From the NCBI GenBank assembly GCA_024734555.1, contig JANPWX010000033.1, positions 6,341,682-6,405,681 on the forward strand: 64,000 nt of DNA, read 5' to 3'. Of the stretch, positions 43,701-54,442 are shown piece after piece. The DNA is from Trochalopteron elliotii (taxonomy: Eukaryota; Chordata; Aves; Passeriformes; Leiothrichidae). The translations under genes were made by a program, and so were the position numbers. Below the pieces are notes generated by a model. That model was not told where the DNA came from, made no database searches, and worked only from the letters and a program-made list of their open reading frames with translations. The stretch's first letter is position 1. Each line of letters begins with the position of its first letter.

Positions 43701-46700
43701 GGCTGGCTGGTTGATACAGGGGCTGCTCATGGCTTTGACCACGTTTTTACTGGAACCATTGTTCCACGCAGATGTGATGTGAGTTACTGTCTTATTGGTG
43801 GGCTTCACTTTGGACACCAGGGCTGGGAAATCCTCCTCCTGGAAGGCAGCTTTCCTGGCAGTCGCCGTGTACGTCAGAGACATCCCTGATGAGATGGTGG
43901 GAGCTGCAGAGGAGGACAAGCTTGGGAAATCTTCTTCTTTGAGCTTAACCAGTGCTGGCTGGGCACAGCTGTGGGGAAGGGAGAGGGTTGGAGTTACTGA
44001 GGCAACAGAACCCCAAGGGACAGCACAAACCCACAACTCCCCACTCCTCCTCAGTCACTCGGGGTGGCCAACAACTAGAGCTGGACTGGACCCTCGTGGG
44101 TCCCTTCCAGCTGAGGATATTCCATGATTCTATTCCACGATTCTAAGATCAAGCCAGGAGCTGAAACAATGCCCGATGCTGCTCATGTTGATGAGTGGCA
44201 CAGAAACAGCTCCAGGCAGGAGGGGACGGGGCAAGGGAAACCTTGGAGGGATCAAATGATCTGGAAAATTATTTTCCCCAGAAATGCAGAACACATCAAT
44301 CAGCTTCTAAATGTGCTTTGTCCCTGCTGCAGGTCTGCAGAGACTCACCCTTGGAGAGGTCCTGCTGCAGAGCCAATTGCTGGAAAGTCGTCGTGGCTGA
44401 GCGCTCCATTAGCAGCTGCTTCTTTTGCAACAGGAACAGAAAGAGCAAAAACATTGTTTTCAAGCCAAACCCATTCATTCTAGAGCAGGGGGTATCAATG
44501 GCCATGACAGCAGCACTACCAAGGCCTATTTTCAGCATCTGATGATGTCATTAACTGACATTCCAGAAGAACAATTTAAGTCCATGCATCACTATTTCCT
44601 TCAATTAACCGTGTTGCCCATTATGTCATGGCATTCAGGAAATTCATGATATTTCAAATGAGTAAAACATGGGTAAGACAGAACTTTCTGAGGGAACCTT
44701 CCAGACACTGAGATACCCTACAGGACCTGTCCAACACTCACCTGTGACATCATTTGAAGACTTTGGCACACGTTTGGAACCAATCATGTCGGGATCCCTC
44801 AAATCCTCCTTTCTCCCCCTGCTGCTGCTGCCTTCCTCTTTGTCCTCCACCCTCTTCTTCTCTTCCTGCCGTTTGGCTGCCACAGATGCCCTGACTGCTG
44901 CTGCAACATCCCTGTCTTCTTCTTCCCTGCAGGACAGGTCAGATTCCCTTGGTCAAACAGCAGGGATCACAGAGCAGCTGCCTGGCTGCAGTCTCACCTC
45001 TGTGGTGCCAGCTCCGGTGACATCCCTGATCTCGTGCTGCCACCTGCTGAGAAGCCCAAACCAGCCCCACCACTCCAATCCACCCCAGCCAGGCAACATT
45101 TCCCCCCTGGATTTCCAAGTTCCACGTGTGGGAATAACAATCCAGGCCAGAAGAAATCGGGGTGAACTGGGAGAGACAGTACCACTGATGCAGGGGGCAC
45201 CTGTCTCTCCCGTTCATTTCCAAACGTATGGAATCATTCTTGGAGGCCACAGGAACCCTTTGAGACATGGCTGGGCATGAACTCTCAACACATGCACGAT
45301 CCACATGCGACACCAACAGAGGAGTGTTTTGGGATGGACTTTTTTTCCCCAGTGGAATCACCAGTAATGAACCAGCTGCCCATCCAGCGAGAAAAAGAAG
45401 AAAATAAGATGTGCAGGATGTAAAAAGCACTCAGGTCTGGTGTGGATGAAGAGACATAGAAATGCAAAGTTTCATTTCAATACTTAACCCTCTTCCTTTT
45501 CCAAAGCACTCAGTCTGGCCACACAGAGATCTGTTAGTTCAATGAAAAGCATGGTCCTTAGAACAGGAATTTCAAGATTACCTAGACTAAAAACTCCATT
45601 AAACCTGCACAGACTTGTCACTTACTTCAGAAAATCCTATTTAGAGAAGTTTGCATAAAAACAGCTGCTGGAATTAATTTAGGGTTCTGAGTTTATTTAA
45701 CCCACAAGTTGAGGGTTGCATTGTTTGTTTCCTGAGCTGAAACCTCACACAAAGTAATTCCATGATGACCAAGCAGTAGCCAGGACACAGGCTTGGATTA
45801 GAAGCTCTCAGCTAAAGATTCACCACGGAGGCCTCCAAATTTTGTACCACTTCCTTCCTCCTAATCCAGCAAAGTATTGTGAATTGGCAAGTAAAAGCCA
45901 ACACTAAATGGGAATAAAACTCCACACAAGGTTGTGCTACTCACCTCTTGTACCTCCAGCTGCCTCTCCTGTTCTGCTGGTTCCCTCGGCTGCTCAACTT
46001 GCCTGCCCTCCCTTGCCTGTTGAACCTGTCAACCTCCTCGTAGTCCTCTGCACCTACAACACCTAAAACAGAGGGGAGGGATGATCACTCTCAGTTATTC
46101 TTCTAATGTAGGCATCATATTGTGCCTGAAAAATGCAAAAATATACTGGTACAAATAAATTATCTTCATTTTTTTTCTGATGACCAAGTCAGCAGTTCTC
46201 CTAAAATTACCTGTCCTCATTAAACTCACACAAAGCGAAAAAATCCTACAACAATTCAGGCAGGAAGGGATGTCTTGACATCACCTGCTCCAGCCCTTTA
46301 CTCAAAGCAAGGCCAGCTCTGAAACTACATCAGAGGGCTTTGTCTGGGCAAGTTCTGGTTATCTTCAACCTCTGCAACCTGACAGGCTGGAGAGGCCTTC
46401 TCAAACTCTGCAAGCTCTGGGTGCTGTTCCTTTTCTACCTTCTTTAGGCAGAATTTCTTCATGGCTATGAAATATTCACCAGGAGTTCTTGGAAACTCTT
46501 AGAGAACAAGAGCCACCAAACAGTTTGGGTGGGAGAGCCCTTAAACGACATCATGCTCCTGACCAGGAACACCTTCCACCAGACCAAGGCTGCTCCAAGC
46601 CCTGTCCAACCGTGGGCACTTCCAAGGGTGAAGCAGCCCCAGCTGAGCCTCCCCACCCTCCTGGGGTGCTCCCTGCCCCGCTGACCCTCAGTCCTGCGGG

Positions 46701-49700
46701 GGTGGCGGGGGGTGTAGGTGAACTGCAGGTCGATGTGGCGGTTCTGGCGCGCCTCGGCGCGGCTCTTGCTGTGGCAGGCGCTCTTGTGCGCCTTGTAATC
46801 GATCTCGGTGCGGAAGGCGTGCGTGAACTGCTCCGAGCTGCAGCGGCCCTCCTCGCACAGGAAATGCTTCTCCCTGAAGTGCTCCCGCAGGTATTCGTAG
46901 TCACTGGGGAGGGAAAAACACACAGCTGAGCCTTCCCACTCCTACCAGGGTCGTGCCTTAAGTTTTAGCTTCCATGTTTTCCAGATTCTATATAACTCTC
47001 AGCCCTCCTCGCACAGGAAGTGCTTCTCCCTGAAGTGCTCCTGCAGGTATTCACACTCACTGGGAAGGGAAAACACACAGCTGAGCCTTCCCTCACTGGG
47101 ATACAGCCACCCCTACAAGGGTGATGTCTTTAGTTTTAGATTTCATGTTTTCCAGATTCTGTATTGCACTGGTATATAACTCTTGGCGCTCCGCGCACAC
47201 CAAGTGCTCCCGCAGGTCACTGGGAAGGGAAAACACACAGCTGAGCCTTCCCACTCCTACCAGGGTGATGTGTTGCTGCAGGACATGAAAGAAAGATGAG
47301 AGACTGCAAATATTTCAGCAGGCAAAGAGCATAGAAAAAAGGTTTTTATTGTCTAATTCTTACTACCTAAGGTGCTCTGATACAGACTTAACATGGTTGG
47401 TGAATAGGAAAGACACCCCTCTAATCCCATTGGTTAAACCAGAGAAACAGCAAAACACCTCCTGGAGAAAGACTGTTGTGAGAAAGGAGAGTTGTTTGCC
47501 ATGACTGTTTTGAGAAGAATCTTTCTTGAGAAATTTTTCCTTGAGAAAAGGTTAGCAGCTGCTAGCAGGCTAAAATCTCTCAGACCCAGAAATATCAGGC
47601 CCACAGGTGATGCCTCAAGTTTTGGCTTCCATATTTTCTAGGTTCTGTACTGCATTGGTATGGAACTCTGAACTTCATACAAAGTGTGAGCAAGTTCTCC
47701 TCACAGCTCGGTCAGACAAAACAATATTTTCCAGCCCCAGAAGCAAGGACACTGCTGCAGTTTCAGGCCTGAAAAGTATAAACAGCAAATTGAAGGAGTC
47801 CCATCTGGGAGGATGGGACTTCATAACCTGAAGCTGTAATGGGACAATTAACCCCAATATGTAAATGGACCAAAACTTATAAAAGTGTAAAAAGTCATGA
47901 CCCGTTGTCCATCTTGGGTGTAGCCTTGGCCAGGCTTTTGTACTGCCCAAGGCAGATCCTTTGAAGGCCTTTAAAATAAATACCTACTTTATTTCTTTAA
48001 CATTGTCCAGCCTCTGTTCTAGGTAGCCTCTCCAGGCATCAAGGGGAGGTGAAGACAAGCCCTGCTGGTTCATTTGCCCTTATCCCCAGGGATGTTTTCC
48101 AGCTGACACCACTTCTGTATGGCCTACACAGACCTGGATGTCAAACCAAACCCACTGGCTGAACAGAGCTGACCCCTCCCAACATGCTCTTCTGATGGCA
48201 CATGGCTGCTCTTACAGGCTTCAGTGAGGACAAGCCCTGGTGGCTGGTTTGTCCTTATCCCCAGGGAAGTTTTCCAGCTGACACCATTTCTGTATGGCCA
48301 ACACATGCTGCAGTGTGAAACCAAACCCACAGATGCTCAGCACATCCAGCTGTGCACATGACAAAAAAGTTACCTCTGTTCCCTCTGCACACAAGCTTTG
48401 GAGCAGTAGGATCAAGGAATCACAGAACTAAGGTTGGAAAAGACCTTTAAGACCATCAACCAGCACCACCACCATGTTCACCACTAAGTCGTGTCCCTAG
48501 GTGCCACATCCACATGGTTCTAAACATTTCCAGGGATGGTGACTCCACCATTTCCCTGGTTAACCTCTTCCAATGCCTGAAAACCCTTCCCATGAAGGAA
48601 TTTTTCCCAATATCCAATCTAAACCTCCCGTGATGCAACTTATCCCTTCCTCTCATCCCGTCCTCCATTAGAGGAAACACACCAGACAGCTGCTGTCAGG
48701 CTGCAAAATTAACTTTCAATAAAGAAAATTTTAAAGCATTGAAGAACTAGACTTGAGTGAACATTTTGGCTATTTATTTAAGGAATTGCAGCCAACCTGC
48801 TGCTGTTCCTCCACTCTGCTTTCAAACTCTACCACCCCCCAAACTCAAAGCAGACCTGTGGGCCTGAGAGATTTTAGCCTGCTAGCAGCTGCAAACTTTT
48901 TCCCAAGGAAAAGTTTCTCAAGAAAGGATAGTTGTTTACCAAAATTGTTTTGAGAAAAAGCTTTCTCAAAACAATCTTTGTCCAGCTGGTGTTTGCTGTT
49001 TCTCTAGTTTAACCAATACCATTAGAGAGGTGTCATTCTTATTCACCAGTCACGTTAAGTCTGTATCAGAACATCTTATAAAAGGTAGTAAGAATTTAGA
49101 CAATAAAGCCTCCTTTTTCTATGTTCTTTGCCTTCTGAAATGTCGCCCTGATTTTTCAGCCTTCTGATTGTTTCTCATTTCTACTGGAGTTTTCTCATGC
49201 TTGTAACAAAAACAAAGACTGATATGTTGTAAACATGCATTCCTTTCCAGGGGCAAGGACAAATTGATGGACTTTTGAGTTGGCCATTGGGGTCAGAGGG
49301 GTGTTTCTCTCATCCCCCAATCCTTGACCAAATTCCGAATACTATATAAGTCAAGATCCCCACACAAAATTTCCTTTTTTCTCATCTCACATCCCAACAG
49401 GTGAGTGTGGTTCTTTTCATGTCCTCTTGCGACACTGAAATATTTGGAATCTTTCGTGTCCTACAGCCACACAGACCCAAGGCATTTTATTTCAAGATTT
49501 AAGCTAGAGGAAGGAGCCATGTCAACAATCTGCTTGCCTGTAGTACTCCTGGGCCCCCTCGGAGTCACAGAAGTGGCAGAAGTAGTGATCCCTGCGCAGG
49601 TGTTTGAGCAGCTCGTCGTTGTCCAGGTACCGCTCGTCGCAGAACTTGCAGAGGGGGTGGCCCCGGTGGGACGTGTCATCAGGGTCCCCATGGATCCTGT

Positions 49701-52700
49701 GCCGGGCCAGGTCCTTCCTGGAATACCATTTCCTCTCGTAGGTGAAGATCTGGAGAGCAGGTGTTGTGTTAATACATTTGTATTTACAGATTTGTATCGT
49801 TTCCTATGGATACAGAACTAGACAGAACAAGTCAGGCTCTGTCCAATTCCTCCATCTGTAGTTGCTTTAAAAAGATGCAGTTTGACCACCAACATTTAAA
49901 ATTTTTGGTGGACAGGAAAGAAAATTCAAGTGATGAATTCAAATTAAATCTGACTTGCATTTCTCTGAACACTGCAAATGGATTTAATTCACTTTTTTCC
50001 CTCTGGAATCTCTTTATGCTGTAACGAGTTTACATTATAATCTCTGGGGTGGGAAAATCCTAACTATCTATTTATCAACAAACAGAATTTTGCATTCTCA
50101 AATTTAAAAATCCCAAGTGAGCTGTTTTACTTTCCTATCACAGTAACCACCCCAAATAGCTGCACATAGAGGATCCACTCCAGTGAACAAATTGTGTATC
50201 ACAAGCCAACCCTCTGTCCCCACTACCACATGAGCTGTTTTGGTAGGAAGGGCTCTGGAGATGCCAAAAAGATCAACCCAGCCTTGAGAACAGAATATTC
50301 TTTATTTCTGGCCTAAACAAGGACTGGGAAATTGCTCTGGGAAAAGGTTTGTTTGGATTTGCCAAGGCTGATGGACTGAAGCTTCCACAAGTTTAAAGAG
50401 TTTCTTTTCAGTGGGTACAAGTAACATGGGACTTTTTTCTTTGAAATAAAAATCTCTACAATATTCTGAAATTAAAAAGCAACAGTTTTAATGCTGTTTG
50501 TGAGAGAAAATGACAAACAAGTTCCCTCAGTGCTGGCTAAGTACACTGAGCATGAAGCACTTCACCAGAGTTCAAAGGACACCAGTAGGTCCTGCCCTCC
50601 TTTCCCACTTCCCTTCAATCAACTCCAGGGATTTCAAGACGATGGGAAAGACTCAGCTCAGTTCCCAAACCTGTCAGGGTTCATTTAGGGTCAACCTGCC
50701 CACTCCTGGATCCCATCCCTTTTGGCAGCAAACTCCAGTTCTCTGGCACAAACCAACTGTGGCACCACCACTGTGGGGTTTAATTTAAAACCTGGAGAAC
50801 CTCCAGGCCCTCTTCATTAATCAGTTTATAGAAGGAGAAAGGCTTAAAATAAAGCAACTGGCCTCACTGCAGGAAGAGGGAACTTAAATAAATCCTTGCT
50901 GTTCTGCCTTCCCATCTTCCCAGGAACTCCTGGAGGTCATGGAGGGAACCCCCCTCCTTCTTACACATCCCAGCCCAGCTCACCTTCAAGTGTTTAACAC
51001 AGAGTTTGCAGCAGAAGAGCTCGTGCTGCTTCCTCATGTGCTGTTCCAGATCAGCAAAGGTGTTGAAGGGCTTTGCATCAGGGCACAAGGAGCATTCGTG
51101 CTGCAGCAGCTTCCTGAGGGATGAGAGAGATTCCCAAAAAATGATCCAATTCCCTCTCAGCATCCTGACACTTTCAGCAAAACACAAATGTTCCACCCCT
51201 GGCAGGAGGCTCCAGCTCTCTGGCTGCCCCTGCAACCTGCAGTGAGGGTTGTGACCTGCTTATTCCAGGAATTCTGCTGGATGGCAGGAATGGGATGGAA
51301 CCAGATTACACCGAGGTTCCAGCTGCTGGAGAAGAGCTGAGCAGCCACAGAGCAGGAACCACACTGTCCCTGCAAAACTGAGCAAACTGAAACAAACCCT
51401 TCCCCTGCTGGGGATTCAGCTGATTCCTGCAACATTCACATCCAATCCCATTACACTTCCCACTGTCACAAACTGAGGAATACAGTGGGAAGAGAGGAAG
51501 AATTGTATTAGGAAAGGAGGGAAGAACCTCACCCCAAAGCCCCACCACACAATGGTTCCCAAGAAGAGCTGAGCACTGGTCTCACTGGGAGACTCCCACT
51601 TCCTCATTCCCATAAATACCAAGCTATGCATAACTGTAAATGTACCAAAGCTACATTCTCAGCCCCAGTCAGGGTGAATATAGTGCTCAATTCTCCAAGG
51701 AAAAGGTTCCACTGCCTGCATGGCTTCATCTTTTCCACTCCTCTTTCCATTGTCTCAAACCCTCCCAATTATGATTGCTACGAAAAATATTTGTAGAACA
51801 CCAAGCTAATGCCACGTTTTATTCTGCTTTGGTTGTTTTACTCCACCTTTTCTCCCTCCCATTCAGAATTAAGACCTTTGTGTGAAGACAATGTTACTCT
51901 TCATGCAATACTTGGCACACCTGGGTTTGGTTAGTCCTTATTCAGCACAGCCGTAATTACAATTATAACAGTAATTAAGTCTTTATCATTTTCCATGGCA
52001 AGCAGCCACGCAATGAACAGGAAGGTTTTCAGCAAATTTGCTGCTGTTAAAGATGCCAAAATTTACTTTTATTTAGAGGGCAAAGCTCGTGTGTTGTGTT
52101 GGTGAATCCAACACTGCAGCCCCCAGGAGCTGCTGAGTGTTCAGTGCCCTGCTCCAGGCTGTCACCTTGCCAAAAACCACCTGCACGGCAGGTGACTCAT
52201 GTCCCCAGCTCCTGAAATCCCAGGAAACCGCAGCACCCCGCCCTCCCTCGGCAGCACTTCCTGCCACGTCCCGTGCACCACCACGTGCTCGGGGGGGACA
52301 TTCCAGGGAGGGGCCGGGGCTCACCTGTACAGCGCATAAACCTCCGCGTCCATGAAATAAATGTCATATTTCTTCTCATGCTGCAGCTGGTGCAGGGCTA
52401 TGGAGGAGAAGGACGGGAGCTTCCTCCCGAAGACCACCTGCGGGAACAGCACCGCGATCAGCCAAGGGACTTTCCAGGCGGGCACAAACTCCGGGAGCTC
52501 CCCACGCCCACAGCCTTGTGCCAGCCTCAGCTGTCACCTCCCCCGGGCACTGTCCCCTGCTGTCACCAGGGCCACAGGACATCTTATCAACCCGCCGGGG
52601 AAACGTGGATTGGCCCAGCCTGGCCTTTGGAGTTTGAACGACACTAAGAAACCTTTCTGGTCTGTTTTGCTCCCACAGCTGTTCCCAGAGTAAATATCCT

Positions 52701-53774
52701 CAGCCAACACAACCCCTTCCACAGGCACTGCCTGGGCAGGAGCCCTGCCCTCGGCTCCTCCCCGTCTCCTGGAGGATCACACGGGAACCTGGAGTCTCCA
52801 AGTGACAAGTGACTGCCTGAGGGTGGCAAGGAAACCACTGACTCTTCTTTCCTTGACTCCCAGGAAAGCGAGGAGCTAAACACACAACACTTGCTGAATT
52901 ATCTGTACCACACCCCCACTCTCACAGGGCATTTCTTTGCTTCCACCTGCTTGGACGCTGAGCACTGCAGCTCCTACCACTGCCTGCTCCAGCACACATT
53001 CCCAGCCTGGGAATTACTGGAGTAGCAGCAACATTTAGTTAACAGCTGGAGTTACCAGCCCCAGCCCAGAAAGGCTGAGACATAAATACAGTACAGAATT
53101 TCAGTTCTTACAGCAAAAGCTACAGTACAAATCTAGATGTAGAATCCCAGAGAAGCTGTGGCTGCCCCTGGATCCCTGGAAGCGTCCAAGGCCAGGCTGC
53201 AGCAGCCTGGGACACTGGAAGGTGTCTCTGCCCGTGGTAGAGGTGGCACTGGATGGGCTTTAAGGTCCCTTCCATTCCAAAGCATTCCAGGATTTTACGA
53301 TTCCATGATCCCTCCTAAGAGCTGATATCACCTGGAGCAGGGAGCAAAGGCTCCATTCTCTGCTGCCAGGGCGAGCCCTGCTGACTTCACACCATAAACA
53401 CTCACTCTAAACTCCATTTTCTTCACATTTTGTCTCCCATTCGCCCAGGCGTCGGCGGCACCGTGGGGAGCTGGACAGAGGACGGATATCCCGGGTCGTG
53501 CCGGTTCCACCCAGCACCTTCCCCGTCCGCCCCGTGCCCCAGCGCCGCCCCGCCCGGCCCGAGGCCCCCTCAGCCCAGGGCCCGGCCTCACCTGCCGCAG
53601 CTCCTCCCGGCACACGGCGCAGTATCGGACGCCGCAGAGCGCCCGCATCCGCACGGAGCAGCGGTAGCAGATCGAGTGCTCGCAGCGGCCCAGGGCCACC
53701 ACGTCCAGCTCTCCGCAGCACAGCACACACGGCCCCGCCGCCGGGCCCGGCCCCGCGCCGGCCATGGCGGCCAT
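40725..53774 (-). CDS. ZNF598: ZNF598, E3 ubiquitin ligase sensing collided ribosomes, twelve exons
   Basis: Exons (high to low): 53774-53592, 52437-52325, 51113-50984, 49749-49538, 46903-46686, 46062-45945, 44926-44742, 44421-44349, 43968-43214, 42213-42078, 41328-41184, 41072-40725. All phases join, giving 871 residues (human 904). The family ubiquitinates 40S proteins eS10 and uS10 on collided ribosomes and binds GIGYF2-4EHP. Visible parts: RING (C16, C19, C31, H33, C36, C39, C52, C55); five C2H2-type fingers at about 104-257; an acidic, Lys/Arg-rich stretch at about 325-385; five DFPxL-like motifs; a KKKK patch; proline motifs PPPPGF, PPPPPGL and PPPGF (GYF ligands) at about 659-690; and a C-terminal domain with CPTCRQVL and EEFPSLQAISRIIS. 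The start is ATG 53774 by the match of MAA to the human start; the frame stays open for 22 residues upstream. Intron 4 uses a GC donor; the rest are GT-AG. Confidence 0.96.
43050..43202 (+). mobile_element. CR1 LINE 3' end beside the ZNF598 exon 9 donor
   Basis: Sense CR1: CCCATCCCTGGAAGAGTCCA AGGCCAGGCTGGAGCAACCT, GATCTTTAAGATCCC, CCAAACCATTCC, then an ATTC-type tail. It ends about 11 bases from the exon 9 donor (43213). Confidence 0.85.
44080..44145 (+). mobile_element. Short CR1 3' tail in ZNF598 intron 8
   Basis: GGACCCTCGTGGGTCCCTTC CAGCTGAGGATATTCCATGA TTCTATTCC, the terminal part of a CR1 copy including its ATTCTATG repeat. Confidence 0.7.
46255..46385 (-). mobile_element. CR1 LINE fragment in ZNF598 intron 5
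   Basis: Antisense, diverged CR1: GGCAGGAAGGGATGTCTTGA, CATCACCTGCTCCAGCCCTT, CAAAGCAAGGCCAGCTCTGA. Confidence 0.55.
46515..46655 (-). mobile_element. CR1 LINE 3'-end fragment in ZNF598 intron 5
   Basis: Antisense CR1: CAGTTTGGGTGGGAGAGCCC, AGGAACACCTTCCACCAGAC CAAGGCTGCTCCAAGCCC, ending about 30 bases from the exon 5 donor. It extends an open frame past the true splice site. Confidence 0.8.
46846..47270 (-). repeat. Tandem duplication of the ZNF598 exon 5 acceptor end
   Basis: The first unit (46846-47001) holds the first part of exon 5 and its acceptor. A second copy starts at 47002 and a third, shortened copy near 47185. Each copy carries CTGAAGTGCTCC or CAAGTGCTCCCGCAGG-like coding sequence, a CACTGGGAAGGGAAAA acceptor and the flank ACACACAGCTGAGCCTTCCC. 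The period is about 156-183 bases. Copy 2 reads open on - for 19 codons, then meets TGA. Confidence 0.93.
47271..47605 (-). mobile_element. Solo LTR inside the duplicated exon 5 sequence
   Basis: 335 bases with TG...CA ends, flanked by the same 7 bases (GGTGATG at 47264-47270 and 47606-47612). On - it starts TGTGGGCCTGATATTTCTGG and has AATAAA at 47350-47345. No retroviral genes are present. A related copy lies inverted at 48856-49208. Confidence 0.88.
47606..47680 (-). repeat. Rest of the third exon 5 duplication unit
   Basis: TCAAGTTTTGGCTTCCATAT TTTCTAGGTTCTGTACTGCA TTGG continues the flank that the LTR interrupted. It matches 47125-47175 and 46955-46990 in the other units. Confidence 0.85.
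47745..48045 (+). mobile_element. Second, different LTR in ZNF598 intron 4
   Basis: LTR-like order: TATAAAAG near 47878, AATAAA at 47975-47980, then a TTTCTTTAACATTGTCCAG tail with TCTCCAGGCA near the end. The ends are approximate and I found no clean target duplication. Confidence 0.5.
48049..48340. repeat. Two-copy tandem duplication, 175-base period
   Basis: GTGAAGACAAGCCCTGCTGG and GTGAGGACAAGCCCTGGTGG begin two copies (48049 and 48224). Both share CTTATCCCCAGGGA, GTTTTCCAGCTGACACCA, TTCTGTATGGCC and AAACCAAACCCAC. Confidence 0.9.
48405..48675 (-). mobile_element. CR1 LINE fragment in ZNF598 intron 4
   Basis: Antisense CR1 of a different subfamily: GGAATCACAGAACTAAGGTT GGAAAAGACC, TTCCAGGGATGGTGACTCCA CC, CCTGGTTAACCTCTTCCAAT GCC, CCAATATCCAATCTAAACCT. 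Confidence 0.85.
48856..49208 (+). mobile_element. Solo LTR, inverted relative to 47271-47605
   Basis: Starts TGTGGGCCTGAGAGATTTTA GCCTGCTAGCAGCTGC and ends CTTGTAACA (353 bases). It has TATAAAA near 49077 and AATAAA at 49102-49107. It is clearly the same family as the - strand copy at 47271-47605 but diverged from it. No target duplication was found. Confidence 0.8.
49209..49530 (+). other. LTR-like remnant next to ZNF598 exon 4
   Basis: Contains TATATAAG near 49341, then CATCCCAACAGGTGAGTG, which resembles an LTR promoter and leader. It could be unique intron sequence instead. Confidence 0.3.
53141..53310 (+). mobile_element. CR1 LINE 3' end in ZNF598 intron 1
   Basis: Sense CR1: AGAGAAGCTGTGGCTGCCCC TGGATCCCTGGAAGCGTCCA AGGCCAGG, GGTCCCTTCCATTCCAAAGC ATTCC, ending with GATTTTACGATTCCATGAT. 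Confidence 0.9.
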
Positions 53775-54075
53775 GGCGGCCTCGGCCCCGCGCCGCCCCG
53801 CCCGCACCACTGAGCGCGGGCTAGAGCGCCGCCCCACCATAGAGACGCGCGCTCACACAGCGCTCATCGGCCACAGAGCTCCGCCCAGAGCGACGCGCAC
53901 TGCAGGAATTCCCCCCCACAGCGACAGCACCACCCCACTGATGTCACCGCGCGGTCCTCCACGGCCGGCCATAGAGACGCAGCGCGGTGACCATAGAGAT
54001 GCGCGGGGCGGAGCGGGCCCGGCTGGGCCGCTCTGGCTCCCTCTCGGGGGTGGCTCTGAGGCGGAGGAGGACCCC
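53775..54075 (-). promoter_or_regulatory. ZNF598: ZNF598 CpG-island promoter
   Basis: CpG-dense sequence from exon 1 to about 54075. It holds three copies of CCATAGAGA(C/T)GC on the + strand, at 53837, 53969 and 53991. No TATA box is seen. Nothing divergent on the + strand is recognisable as a gene. Confidence 0.6.
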
Positions 54076-54442
54076 CGGGATGTTGGCGGGTGCGCGATAC
54101 ATTTGGGGTCCCCCAGGTTCTTCTTGGTTGTGGGGACACGGGGACCCCAGACTGTGCACCTCAGTCTGCGGGGACATGAGGGAGCCCAGGACCGTTCCTG
54201 CTACCTCTGGATGTGGGGACATGAGGGACCTCAACCCGTTCCCGTCCCCCACTGCTGATTTATGTGGGATTTTCCCAGAACAAACACCTCCCCTGGGGTG
54301 CAAACAGACCCTCCATGGATTCATCAGATCGCCAGCTCCGCCTCATGATTTAACTTTTAATTCCATAACCCAGCTGTGCGTTTTCCCAGGTAAGCTGGGA
54401 GTGACTAGGGAAATAAAAGTGTTTAAAAACGTACTCGAAACA

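Noticed and set aside
46465..46685. Extended ZNF598 exon 5 reading past the donor
   Set aside because: The extra residues are CR1 antisense. The GT at 46685 joins in phase with exon 6, which matches the family.
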